Assembly: GCF_037042905.1 (NCBI RefSeq)
Contig: NC_087258.1
Location: forward strand, 8,472,501 to 8,536,500
Direction: 5' to 3'
From: Lytechinus pictus
Lineage: Eukaryota > Echinodermata > Echinoidea > Temnopleuroida > Toxopneustidae
DNA: 64,000 nt
Under the pieces are notes generated by a model that saw nothing but the letters and a program-made list of their open reading frames with translations, was not told the origin of the DNA and searched no databases. Shown one piece after another: positions 43,787-55,750 of the stretch (within the stretch, counting starts at the first letter, position 1; each line of letters starts with the position of its first letter). Position numbers and translations under genes: made by a program.

Positions 43787-43792
43787 TTTATT
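43787..43792 (-). terminator. Possible poly(A) signal for the FBXO42-like gene
   Basis: Minus-strand AATAAA (TTTTCAATAAAATTTC). If used, the gene would have a ~5.6-kb 3' UTR, which is long; nearer minus-strand signals may be used instead. Confidence 0.25.
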
Positions 43793-45187
43793 GAAAACAG
43801 CACTTTAACATATGTAATAATAATGATAATTTAACAGTAAAGTGTACTGGTACTAATACACAGATTTACAATGTACATTTAATACACTTTTTTTCTGAGA
43901 TATAAATTGTCTTTACATATGTTTCTTCCTTCTTTCCTCTATCAAAAGAAGACTGATGGACTTTAATAATTCCTTCTTGTTTAGGATATCTTAACTGTCC
44001 ACATAATGCACCAAATAAATTCCTTAATTCCAACAATATGAAATTCTTCTTGCACATATATGTTTATAGAAATTTACAGAATCCAAATATACACATTTTC
44101 AAAATCTGTTACAATCCTATTCCATAAGCATGACTGATACTTTTTCCCTTTTTCAATAAAATCTTTAAATCACCAGAATTTATTTATTTTATAGTTTTAG
44201 CTGTGTATTCTGACAAAATTGGACTTTAATCTAATAGGTTTAATAAAAGGAAATTAGACCCAAAACAGGTTTCCTTCAGGCAAAAAAATAACCCCCAAAA
44301 ATAGAACAGGTTATATATTTGTGCTCTCCACAAGTTATGCATAGTGTACATACATGTACATATACCCCTTCACTATATACTGTGTGGGTAAAAAAATAAA
44401 ATAAAAACTTGACACCTCACAAATCCCCGATTAAAGGAAAATATATGCCATGAATGCCAAAGTAATGCATGACTGCAATGAATGTATCCAGATGCCAATG
44501 TCATAATCCTACATGAGTTAGTAAACATACTTGCAAATCCCTTTTCAATGAAATTAATGTAGCTTGAGAATTGATACTGAAAAGTGTTTATTAAACAACT
44601 ATAATGTAAATTACTGAAAATGTGTTTTGAAATGGATTTTAATGCAATCCTTGTAGGATTATGACATATTGGCATCTGGATTCATTTGTTACAGTCATGC
44701 CTTACTTCGGCGCAAATCAAAATTTACATCACTGCAAAAAATAAATTATACTGGAAATGAAAGCAGGAGCCATAATGGTAATATCTAGTGAAGAGACAAC
44801 CAGATGCAGTGCTTTATAAAATGCTATTATAAACTGGTAGTAGTATAGCCTAGGAATAGTGGATTGAATGTAAAATGCTACACAGGGATGCCATTTAGAA
44901 AATACTGAAATGTCTTAAAATCTAGAACAGGAAAAAATTACATGGGGAGCTCGGGCAATTTTGCCCCTGAAATGCTCAACACAAGCCCCCAAAATTTTCC
45001 ATGTCAATTCTTATCCAATGTTGCAGATTTCGGCAATGAGTTGTGAAAAGTAGCCCCCTCCCCCCCCCCCCCAAAAAAAATATATATCTCAATTTTTGTG
45101 CGATTGAGAATGACCCCTTTCCTACATGAAAAAGGTGTCTTGTACGGCTAAAAATATGTTGAACGAGAGTGTCGCTAATGCAAGCAC
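43793..45187. other. Unassigned; possibly 3' UTR
   Basis: No coding frame with a recognisable family. It may belong to the long 3' UTR of the minus-strand FBXO42-like gene. Confidence 0.3.
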
Positions 45188-45694
45188 ATAATACGCCCGC
45201 CTGTAACACAGAAAATTGAGTTATTGGTCAAGCAAGAAAAGTGGAAGGTGGCGACTTTACCTTTGATCTTCTCACCTCAAAATCAATAGAATTGCTGGGA
45301 TCTATGGAAGTATCATACACACCAAATTATATGAGCCTAGATTAAGTTAAACTAAAGTTATCGCATTAACAAGGACTTCAGAAGGGTAAGATGAAAACAT
45401 GTCACTGTGATCTTGACCTTTTGACCTCAAAATCAATAGGCTTCCTGGGATCCATGCTACACATCAAATTATCGTGTTAACAAGGACTGCAGAAGAGTAA
45501 GATGAAAACATGTCAGTGCAACCTTCACCTTTGACCTCCAAATCAAGAGGCATCCTGGGATCCATGCTAGTATCATACACACCAAATTATATGAGCCTAG
45601 GTTAAGCTAAACTGAAGTTATCGCGTTTACAAGGAAAAGTTAACAGACACCAAGCGTGATACCATAATACGTCCGTCTAGGAGGGGCGTATAAT
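45188..45694. mobile_element. Non-autonomous element with ATAATACGCCC ends
   Basis: Ends are inverted: ATAATACGCCCGCC at the left, AGGAGGGGCGTATAAT at the right. Inside, three units repeat GACCTCAAAATCAATAGGCT, TCCTGGGATCCATGCTA, ATACACACCAAATTATATGA and TTAACAAGGACT. A dispersed invertebrate-type repeat, class uncertain. Confidence 0.55.
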
Positions 45695-48600
45695 AAAAAG
45701 TAATAACTTGGTATTTATTCTGAAAATTGGTATCCCTGGCTATATAACTCTACACAATGATTGAATTCCCGTAAATGTTTTGGCAAGATAAAGCAAAGTT
45801 CCAAATACATTGACAATGGTCACAGGGCACATTAAACCTGGGCCTTCTTTCATAAAGAGCTGAAAAACTATGATAACTCTGCCATTATGACAACCACCAT
45901 GGTAGCAGCTAGGGCTCAGCAGACAATCGCAATCAGTTTCCATGGTACATGTAGTTACAACCGTTGTAAATCTTTAGAAATGGCACCACTTTCTAAACTC
46001 ATTTTGATCATGAAAATGTGACTTGTATGTAGCTAATTATGTCATTAGGAGGATCACTGCACATTTTCATTGCATTGATTACTTCTGCACATGTAGTCTG
46101 TTTCGCTCATTCATGGAGATCATGCATGCAATACATACCATATCAGCCAACGAGATAATCCTCAGATTTGGGTGCTTTGTGCACTACGCTTTCGTACAGC
46201 ACAGGCAAACCAAAATATAATGCATCGTTAAAACACCCAACAGAGTAAACATATAACCAAAGCCACTCCCCCCCCCCCCTCCCTCATGAACCAGGGGGTT
46301 GCATGAAAAAAAAGTTTAGTGTGACTTAGAGTCATGCTTAAAGGCTGACAAGCACATGAAAACGCAACGCACAATCGTATAGAAGTGCGCATCCTCTTGA
46401 TTTAACCTATGCCATGAGCCTTTTATACCACTCGCAACTGTGAATTTAAGTGTCCTAAGACACTCTTAACTCTGTGAAACACCCCCAGGAAAAACAATTC
46501 ATAATAGTGTTACACAATGACCTTTTGAACACTGCTTTATGAGTCAAATTACCATAAAAGAGGTTTATAATTACACATCCAAAAAATAAAGAACAACAGA
46601 ACACAGAGTAGAGACATCTTAATTGACAAACGTATTAGAATATACATAATGTCCTTTTTGTTATCTTTGTGTAATCCAAAAATACTGATATACTTGAAAG
46701 GCATTCGTTAGCATTACAAAGGTCTTACTAAAAAAAATCCTGAACTGTTAATGTGTGTTGTATTTGCTAATGTTTTTACAAAATAAAGGAAAAGAGCGAA
46801 TTCCTGCAGAGACTTTCAAGATCTCTGTAACTGAAAAATCATCATTTAGCACATCTGATGGAGAGTCTTTGAATACACATGTAGTGTATGATATAAAATT
46901 GAGATATTTCCATTCACATTATTTTCCGCTCTTTTGAAGTACTACATGTTAATATTGATATTCAGGTGCATTTTTTTCTGGGCTTCACTTTGACACATAC
47001 CACAGACACAAGTGACAAGTGTGTCCTTACTGCTCAGATTTTTTTCAAGTCAAATCGATGTTAACAATGCCTTTACATGTTTTCTCGATTATAAGACAAG
47101 TTGTGCTTTGCATGCCATACCTCTTGTGCTTGAAGTGGATCCTTTACAAATAGCAAAATCAAGGTATTATTGTATTTTCTTTGTAATATTAAGTTTACAA
47201 TTTTGTTTTTGATGATACAGAAACATCAATCCATACACATTTTTATACCATGTAAGGTTCATTCTATAGTATGATTAATACTTGGTGCAACTCTTTAGAA
47301 ATAATACTTTTCCGTGGTGCAATACTAACTCATCAAATATCTGTATGATCGAATTAAATTGTGTAATTGATAAATTGCACAATACATATATAAATATACA
47401 TTTTATTAAATATTGTTTTCTTTCACACATGTACCCTACACATTCTCCTACCCCCCCCCCCCCCCCCATAGTTGTACATTTAACTTTCATGGGCGTTTCA
47501 TAAAGTTGTAAGTTTATGCATGACTATACCCACAAGAAGAACATGTTCTTACTTTATAGGGGCTACGTCAACTGCATTTAGCACAAGAAAGGGTTACCAG
47601 TCTCGCATAAAGTCATTCATAACTTACTTCATGATACACCCACCATGGCAGTACTGTTCACTCAAGTTTTAAGGAATTTGTTTTGTATGCATTTTATTTT
47701 ACCTTGCAACTTAAAAAGTTGTTTGTCTCTGTGATTAAAAGGCTGGTATCACATTGACTTTGTACACAAAAAGTTTTGCTTACTTGCAGAGATTTGCCGT
47801 GCAACATCTGAACAAAAAAAGCCTGAATTAATCATTTTTTATGTAGGTGAACACAGTTTCTTTGCAGATGTGGAGAAGTATGCTGCTAGGTGTTCAGATA
47901 TACAGACTCATACACTACACAAGGAAGAAAGAGAGAAATACACATACAAAGAGAAATTATGAAAAGCAAAAAAAAATCCATGATCAACAATACTAGAAGC
48001 AAAGTGACAGATAAAGAAGAAAACATAATAGCCCTTAAAGGACAAGGACAAAGGAATGACAGAACAGACAAGGCAATAAAAAAAAGAAACATACATGTGT
48101 AAATCTCAAAGAAGTTTTTAAAAGGCAAGCTAAGAGGACCTAGCAAGAATGAAGAACATTTCAACCACTATTTTCATTCTTGAGGGCGAAAGCAGGATCT
48201 GATTACAGGTTGGCAACCGCTAATTGCACAGATCAATATCATCGAATGGCACAGATTTAAAAGACCCTAAACCTGGAAATGTTTAACCCCTAACATTCCA
48301 ATTTGGGGTTCAAATATCTCCCAGTGCAGACTAATGTATTCTCATTTACCCTATTCACACATGAACATGTAAATGCCAGCTCTATGCTTAAAAGCCAGAA
48401 TTGTTGCAGTTATTCCGTGACTGTAATCTTTTTGATGGCATGCATGAAAAGGATTCAGTAAATGAACCAGTATTTTGCTCTCTCCTTTTATTTTTATTTT
48501 TTCAGATAGGAAGCCAGACAAAATTTATGTTTAAAAATAAACTGCTTCAGCAAAAACAATACATTACTTCTTTTTTTTTTTACAAAATGTTCTCACCTTT

Positions 48601-49416
48601 TTAATATTATATGTGCATGATAATTTCATTAATATTATTACACAAAATCCTTGTAATGTACATGTACGTGTAGATGAACAATGGTCTGCTTTTGGAGACA
48701 GGTATTACATAGGCCATGTAGATTACAGCATTCTGACTAAACCCCTGTTGAGTCAAAATACCCCAATATTGTAGCATTCTGATTTATATATATGAACAGG
48801 GAAAGTGCTTTAATATCAATGTGCCTCGTACATTACCATAATATTGCAGTGTCAGCTTTCATGAACATAGTGATTGATTGACATGAAGGAACATTCATAC
48901 TAACTTAAAGCAATCGGTAACATTTTTAATTTACAAATTGCTCAGTCTGATGCCTAAAAGCAATTCAATATCGTTCTCTTTAAACTTCCAAGTTCTTGTA
49001 ATGTTAAAATTTATTTGTTAGAATTTAATTCTAATATTTGTCATTTTATGTATGCACAAAAATAAAATTTCAAGTTGTAAATATGGTTAAATATAAGAAT
49101 TGTATGTCAGTAAGTTATTTTCTTATGAATTTTGAAAGTGAAAAGCTTATTTATGAAGACAAACTAAATGCCAGCCTAGAACTCTGTATCAAGTCCTAGA
49201 AAATAAACAATCTTCAAACTTTATATTATCTTCATCACTGTAAAGAGAGATGAGTTGTCGCAATGCATCAGACAAAATCTACCTTTTATTAATACTCTTT
49301 CATATATAATTGATTCATACTTTGAAATGCCTATAACGAAAGATATCAAGGCATGAGCTACGAAGAGGTACATGTACAAGTCCAACAGGAAGGGAGATCT
49401 CTTGTCACCTGATTGA
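45695..49416. other. Gene-free, probably 3' UTR / intergenic
   Basis: No exon with family similarity on either strand. Part of a family 3-like palindrome is visible near 45840-45970, and C-runs lie near 46268 and 47449. Otherwise AT-rich single-copy-looking DNA. Confidence 0.4.
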
Positions 49417-51202
49417 CTAGAAAGAGAAATAGATCTTATTGACGGCTTTATAATCCCAGGAGGCGCTTGAACCCCTTCCTCTCAACAAAGTCTGGCTTCG
49501 ATTCTCAACCAGTCCACCAAACATCACAAGTTCACCACGTGCAGCTGTCAACGAAGCCATGATGGTCGAATCCGGAGGTGGACCGTGCTGACTTGGTACC
49601 ACGCCCGATATCGGTCTTTCGTGAAAATCTGGATGGGTAGAATCGGGGACGGGAAGCCAGCTAACCTGTCCTTGTGTGGTGGCCTGACTGATGTCTAGCA
49701 CATAGAGTTGTAAGGTGGACTTCTTTGGCTGTGGTCCCGATGTGGGCCAGGGGTACGGACTCGCCTGCGCTTCGGGTCTGCATTTACACTTCAGCAGCGT
49801 CAAGCAAGCCATGTCCGATGTGCTCTCCGTTACCGTTGCATCAAATAACGTCACACTCTTCGTGAGTCCTTTCAATCCGTTTATGACCTTGACTTTTGGT
49901 CTGGCACCACCATGGTATTTAGGTTTCACGGTCTCAGGTGTAGCGTCTTTACGGCTGTTATTCACTCCGCAATTTGTACACCCATTCATACTATCCTTGA
50001 TACCCGACACGGCTGATCGGCCCGACCCGCCCGATCCATCACCGCGACGGAATAAACTCTGGAGATTGTTCTGACCGCGATGCGAGCTCTGAACCTGGTC
50101 TCGACTGCTCTTGTGCGTCTGCTTCATATGCGGTCTGGTGGGGGACGGCGTGTTGGTCACATGGTTCCGCTTTCGATTGACACCGTAAGCTTTATGATGT
50201 CTGGGTGTGGAGTAGATTAGTACTGTGTCTCCAACCTGTGTGAGGGAAGAAAGATGGAAAGTCAATAAAATTGACAATGAATCAGGGGGGTACATCTAAG
50301 ATAAAAACTTTATTTTCATCATCATCTTCCTCACCATCGGCATCACTATGTTAAATAATCACCATCAATGTCATCAACATGAGTTTATCATCATAGCCAT
50401 TATCATTCACATCATTGTTGTCATTTGTAATCATCATCACCATCATCTCCCTCTTCCTCATCTTCTTTTTCTCCTTTTCTTCATCTTTCACCTCTTTGAC
50501 ATTGATCACTATCATCATCATTGCATCATCATTTACCCCCACTTTCATTCATCGGTAACCCTCTCCTTCAACCAATACTTATTGGCATCATAATCAATGA
50601 CGTTATCATCATTTTAACATCAATACATAAACGTAATTGCTGTTATTGTTTTTATCACAATCATTGTCTTTTTTTCTTCATCTTCTTCACCATCATCACT
50701 GTCATCTCATCTCGTACCACCATCAATATCTCACTTTATCAAATACTACATGTACCTTTTCTAAGAACCAAGTCAGAAATATGTATCTAATAAGAACTTA
50801 TCACCAACATCATCATCACCATCATCACCACCACCATCATCATCATCGTCATCATCATCATAATCATCATTATCATCGTCATCATCATCACCAGCATCAT
50901 CACCATCATCACCACCACCATCATCATCACAATTATCATCACAATCATCATCATTATCATCCTCCGTCTCCTCCTCTTCTCTTCATCCATATCATTATCG
51001 TTTACATCATCTATAACTTCACTTTCAGTCATCTGTACCCCTAACTTTCAAGTCACGAGGAGCGCAATCTCACCTTGCAGGCTGGATGTTGCCATATTTG
51101 CGGCGCTGCAAACTCTTCATTGCAAACTCTCATCTCTTGCCATTTCCACTTAGGCCCACTCATATCCAGAAGCCAGGCATCTGATAAGATCTCTAAAGGA
51201 GC
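49417..51202 (-). CDS. FBXO42: FBXO42-like F-box/kelch protein, last two coding exons
   Basis: Coding exons on minus: 51202-51074 (43 codons, phase 0) and 50235-49417 (272 codons plus TAG). They are joined by a GT-AG intron. The first exon ends a kelch blade: SDAWLLDM, WKWQEM, NEEFAAPQIWQHPACK. The second starts VGDTVLIYS, goes through a ~140-residue low-complexity linker, then LQLYVLDISQATTQGQVSW, and ends with GELVMFGGLVENRS. This two-part layout with a long disordered insert before a last kelch-like strand is typical of FBXO42, a substrate adaptor of SCF ubiquitin ligases reported to target p53 in mammals. F-box and earlier kelch blades are missing. I found no matching exons up to 54.3 kb, so they probably lie beyond the BEL element or the window. 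Identification is from recalled family features. Confidence 0.78.
50291..51030. repeat. (ATC/CAC)n microsatellite in the last FBXO42 intron
   Basis: About 700 bp of degenerate ATC, CAC and CTT trinucleotides, purest at 50800-50970. It fills most of the intron between the two coding exons. His- or Met-rich frames here are artefacts. Confidence 0.95.
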
Positions 51203-51910
51203 CTGTAGAAAAAAAATAAAACTGATGTGAATGATGTGAATTTCCATTCAGTACATAAGCATGGCATCCCATCCTAATGTCGGGTCTTTTTCAAAACGAT
51301 AATACACTGTCCCACAGGTGCTTATCTGTGTTGGTGATCTTCAATGTGATCAATTTTCAGCTTAGATTTTATTATTTTATCATGAACCAGAGCTAGATCT
51401 AGAATAGTGACAATTGACCTTGGTTTTACAGACTTTCTTATGACATAAAACTGCAACTATGTTCATTAATCTTATCGACTGGACTAGTAGTTAAGCTCTA
51501 TTGGCAGAGAATGTTTCCTTAAAGCAATCTGTGATTTTCTTTTTTGTCCGGTTTGTGCGAGTTAGTGCATGGATCCTCCACGGTTAGTGGTAGGAAATTT
51601 TCCTTGCCATTAGGGGCACAATCATATGTTGTTGGAGTACTATGAACTACAGCAAAGAGTATTCAAGCCAATTGGTGACAACAGTCCTTTCTGCCACTAG
51701 CAAAGACAACCTCAAAGAGAGTTCAGAAATGGATGTAAAACCACTCTCTTAATATTTATCAGTCCAGTTGATAGAAACTGTTCTTTATTTGTTTATTCTT
51801 GTAAACCTGTCAATGGTACAACAATATATTATATCAGTTGGTGAAATGAGTACTCTTCCTCCCAAACTGTTACAAATCAATGTGATCATGTCTGAAATCA
51901 TTAACAAAAC
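51203..51910. other. FBXO42 intron, nothing recognised
   Basis: Upstream (on minus) of the 51074-51202 exon. No further kelch-type exon was seen. Confidence 0.35.
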
Positions 51911-52062
51911 AGGGTCCCCGTTTCATACAGACTTGTTATACTAACCAATGCACTTTTTCTATAACAAATCTACCATCAGCCAATCAGATTGAGTGATTTC
52001 GGTAGCTTTTTACTGTTAATGCAGATTTTTTATTATAACAAGTTTTATGAAACAGACCCCAG
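51911..52062. mobile_element. Short palindromic MITE, family 4
   Basis: GGGTCCCCGTTTCATACAG at the left, ACAAGTTTTATGAAACAGAC at the right; CAGCCAATCAGATTGAGTGA in the middle. Confidence 0.75.
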
Positions 52063-52626
52063 AAAAGAAAATATTCATCAACATCTGTAGACAATATTGA
52101 CATAATAATAGTCATAGAAAGAAAAAGGAAATAAATAGACATGGAAAAGGTACTGAACAAGCGACAACTAGAGAGGGGGGAGAGAGAACCACAAACAGAT
52201 ACATCTATGTGACATTTAAAAAGACAATTTAGACCACGAAACAGCATGTAGATATATGTATTAAAAGTGGCATACAGAGAAAAATATCTTGACCATGAAA
52301 AGAGACATATGGACTTAAGTGACATGTTAGACCATGGAAATGTATACATTATATTCAGTGACATTTAAACAGAAGAGAGACTTTCACACCAAGAAATAGA
52401 ACTTGTAAATGTACATTTACATATGAATTCATTCATTACTGTGGTGTCACAATACTTCGTTGCTGTATAAATCTTCTGAAGAACCCCACAACTAAATGAC
52501 AGGGGGGGTCAACAAAATCCCTTCTTCAGGAGGATGTTTTATCATCATTTTTTGTTTAATAACTTTCCTTGATTTTTTATTGGTTGAGAAGCACAGCTCT
52601 TATGGTAACTGTCAGATAAAACTTCA

Positions 52627-52745
52627 GGGTCCCTGTTTCATGAAGACTTGTTATAATATGTACAATTTCCTAATAGCCAATCAGATTGAAGGATTTCAGT
52701 AGCTTTAACCTGTTATTGCAATTTTTACAACAAGTAAACGAACCC
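52627..52745. mobile_element. Short palindromic MITE, family 4
   Basis: GGGTCCCTGTTTCATGAAGA, TAGCCAATCAGATTGAAGGA and ACAACAAGTAAACGAACCC match the copy at 51911; the right end is more decayed. Confidence 0.65.
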
Positions 52746-52829
52746 GAGATAAAACATCCAACAAGTCCTTTCATGAAACGCTCCCCTACACTCAATATTC
52801 AGTTTGTGCATTTGCACCTATCTGGATCA

Positions 52830-52976
52830 GGGTCCTGTTTCATAAAACCTGTTATAATAACAAATTTGCAAAAACAGTTAAAAGCCACTGAACTCAGGCA
52901 CTGTGATTGGCTGATAATAAACTTGTTACAGAAATTTTACATTGAGTCTGTAACATGTCTTTATGAACCGGGACCT
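52830..52976. mobile_element. Short palindromic MITE, family 4
   Basis: GGGTCCTGTTTCATAAAACC at the left, CTTTATGAACCGGGACC at the right. The middle (TGTGATTGGCTGATAATAAA) is inverted relative to the other copies. Confidence 0.75.
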
Positions 52977-54300
52977 AGATAGGTTCTCATAGAAACATGC
53001 CTGCAACAAGAGATGCCTTCCTATTGCAAATAGTACACGTTCATTTTGCCTTGCATTAAAATTTCTCATAATTAGAGGCTTTTAATTCACCCTGTTAATT
53101 CCCCCATGATCTGGGAAAAGTATCTTCTGTGGGATAAAAGTGAAAATCTTGTAAATACCCTATGTTCTCAGATCAGGGTGCAATTCCTGATCAGAAAATT
53201 AATATTTTTTGCAAAAGGGTGGGTGTGAAACAACCTCCTGGCTGTACATGAAGATTATTTCCGCATCTTTCCAATATTTGATATTTTCCAAGGTTTAAGG
53301 GAAAATTACAAGTGAATAATGAGACAGGAAATGAGTACCGTAGGTAAGGGAAACCTTACAAGATTGCAATGATAAAAATTGTTACATTATGAAGATTATT
53401 TTTATTTTTACTCCTTCAAGGACAAAATGTTATTAAAATCTGTTTGTAGACGGTGATGGGTGAAAACATCAATTAAAATTATGTACTCAACAGTGCTTCA
53501 CATCGGTGAAATCATCTTCCAACATCAGCATATAAAGATTTTCAAAAGAAAACTGGGTGTTCTTAGACTGCAGAAAGTTTTAAAGTCTGTCTTAACTATG
53601 CTTTGATAAAGGAAAAATATTGCAGCATAATCCTCAAACATTCTAACCTAACAAAAGTGAATTAACCGTTGAATCTTTTCTCAACCCTTGATTATATGCA
53701 ATTATTTAATTCTTATATTTTGAAGATATTCACAGCCCTCTAGAGTACACATTTTCTTTATTAAATAAAAGCCCTAAATTTAGTGATTGTATATCAGAAA
53801 GCTATTTATAAAGCTTTAAATCTTAACATTTTCAGCTGTTACTGCCAAGAAGTGAAATAGCGCCATCTCTTGTTCAAACTTGGTAAAGGCTTAAAATTGA
53901 CGATCGAGGGGCTGGGGCAGTATTTTGTTATAGAAAAACGTGTACAAGATGGGACCCGGCGAAGGCATACGATTTTTCAACCTTCCGAATTTGATTCCCT
54001 TTCAATACTTTAATTGATTGATTCTGTGTATTTTTGGATCGATGAATGTGTAACGGAACCCTGCAGAATGACTAGAATTATAGACCATCGAACTAAATTT
54101 ACTTAGTGAGGTTTCATCTTTGAAGTTTTGATGTTTGTTGTGCCACGGGACGTTTGTGATGATGATTTGATGATCGCAAAAGGATTGGGACAACGGAGGA
54201 GGGTACGAACGGAAGCGTGTGAAAGTGTCTAATACGAAGCATAAAAGTCCGGGATTAAAGTGCACCTACATCAGTTGAAAAATCGGTCTCGCTTCAACAT
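52977..54300. other. Unassigned, intron or intergenic
   Basis: No exon or known repeat identified. An 87-codon minus-strand frame at 54002-54265 shows no kelch or F-box features. The right edge probably meets the BEL element. Confidence 0.35.
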
Positions 54301-55197
54301 TGGACTGTAGTAAACATGGATTTGTTCTGAGCTCAGTAATCAAACAAGGATGGAGGATTCTTCACCCAGTTAAGAAGGACACTAGCTGAGTACCGTATGT
54401 GAGTAAACAATCGTGATTGATGACGCTATAACTATAACTATATAAGCAGGGAAGCTTTATAGAACATAGACTATATTTCGTTCTGTACTGGAATACATGC
54501 ATAGCCTGCTTCTTGAGACTTGAACTAGACTAGATGAACAAAGTTGAGACAAAAGGAAATGAAAATTACCAGTCATGACATGGTGGTGGAATAAAACTGG
54601 TTTTGCTAATGAGATGAATGCAGTCAACCCTAACAATTAGAGTTTCAATATGGAATCTAAGCTAGATTTTATATTATAAACGGGAACGTAGATGAAGTTG
54701 AGCATCCTAGTGAAATGAAGTAATCAAAATGAGAAGCACATTCCTGAAGATGAACAAGGCAGTGAAAAGGATGTTTTTAGTCTTGGAAAAGATCTGAATA
54801 AAATGAAGGCCAGGGCCGTAACTCGTAGTTGTAAGGTGCTGGAAAAACAGATCAATTTTGAGGTAGATCTCTGAGCTAGATGTTCGAGATTAAGACAGAG
54901 ATCTAATGAGGCCAGGACTAATTAACAATCAGCCTACACAACAACAGGAATAGAATAAAGTAGAAGGAGAAAATTAAAACACACTATAGAGAGTTAACAG
55001 TGGATCTGAAACTCGGGAGGCTTGAATAAACTTTGGAAAATCAATAGAGAAGTTCATGATACAAGTCAAGAAGGAATACCACAGATCATGATGCTGCAAG
55101 TAGTACAAGGTTAGCTGAGTTGCAACAATCTCAAGTACATGATCCTCAGGAATACTCAAGATTCTAAGACTTTGTCATATTAAAGTGCAGAAGTTCA
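54301..55197 (+). other. Probable 5' LTR/leader part of the BEL element
   Basis: Lies between unique sequence and the Tc1-like insertion, in the position expected for the start of the BEL element. A TATA-like ACTATATAAGCAGG lies near 54437. From 54802 a short frame begins MKARAVTRSCKVLEKQ and stops early, resembling a decayed gag N-terminus. LTR borders could not be set because no matching 3' copy was seen by 64000. Confidence 0.4.
54437..54450 (+). promoter_or_regulatory. TATA-like box, possible LTR promoter
   Basis: ACTATATAAGCAGG upstream of the BEL frame on the same strand. Position and sequence fit an LTR core promoter, but the LTR itself is not proven. Confidence 0.3.
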
Positions 55198-55199
55198 TA

Positions 55200-55409
55200 C
55201 ACTACTCAAAAAAAGTTAAGGACCACTTTTTAAAACGTACATAAAGATTTTATACAAGGTGTTTTATTTCTGGAAATACCTCAGTACAACTGTCCTAAAT
55301 GTCCTTAAACACGCTGTAATCAATTTCACGCATGGGTGGTTTCAGTTGTTGCACAATGTCTCTCGCATCACTGCACATCCTGAAAAGTGGGGCCCGAGGG
55401 GTATCAGCT
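55200..55409 (+). repeat. Tc1-like left inverted repeat
   Basis: 210 bp, ending GGGGTATCAGCT. Matches the reverse complement of 56828-57037 almost perfectly (one visible difference is GTGGGGCCCGAG against GTGGGCCCCGAG). Confidence 0.95.
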
Positions 55410-55746
55410 ATCTTGGCATTGCTGTTGTAGGCAAGTTGTTGATTGTACAGACTAAAGACGGAAAATGCTTTGGAAGACACTTGTCTTATGGCCCACTGCA
55501 ATGATGCCAGAGACATCATGAAAGAACTGCATGTGTGAAATTGATGTCATTGTGTTTGATGGCATTCTGGACAGCTGTATCTTGGCATTGCTATTGTCAG
55601 CAAGTTGTTGATTGTAGAGACTAAAGACAGAAAATGCTTTGGAAGCCACTTTTGTACGGGCACATTGCAATGATGCAAGAGACATGAAAGAACTGCATGT
55701 GTGAAATTGATTTCATTGTGTTTGATGGCATCCTGGACAGCTGGAT
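55409..55746. repeat. 169-bp tandem duplication inside the Tc1-like element
   Basis: Copies start at 55409 and 55578 (TATCTTGGCATTGCT; AAGTTGTTGATTGTA; GAACTGCATGTGTGAAATTG; TGGACAGCTG). The first copy abuts the left inverted repeat and the second ends just before the transposase ATG. This is a probable promoter/5' UTR segment. Confidence 0.9.
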
Positions 55747-55750
55747 AGCA

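Noticed and set aside
50637-51044. His-rich protein frame
   Set aside because: Pure product of the (ATC/CAC)n microsatellite.
54002-54265. 87-codon minus frame as an upstream FBXO42 exon
   Set aside because: No kelch glycine pair or F-box features and no convincing splice sites.
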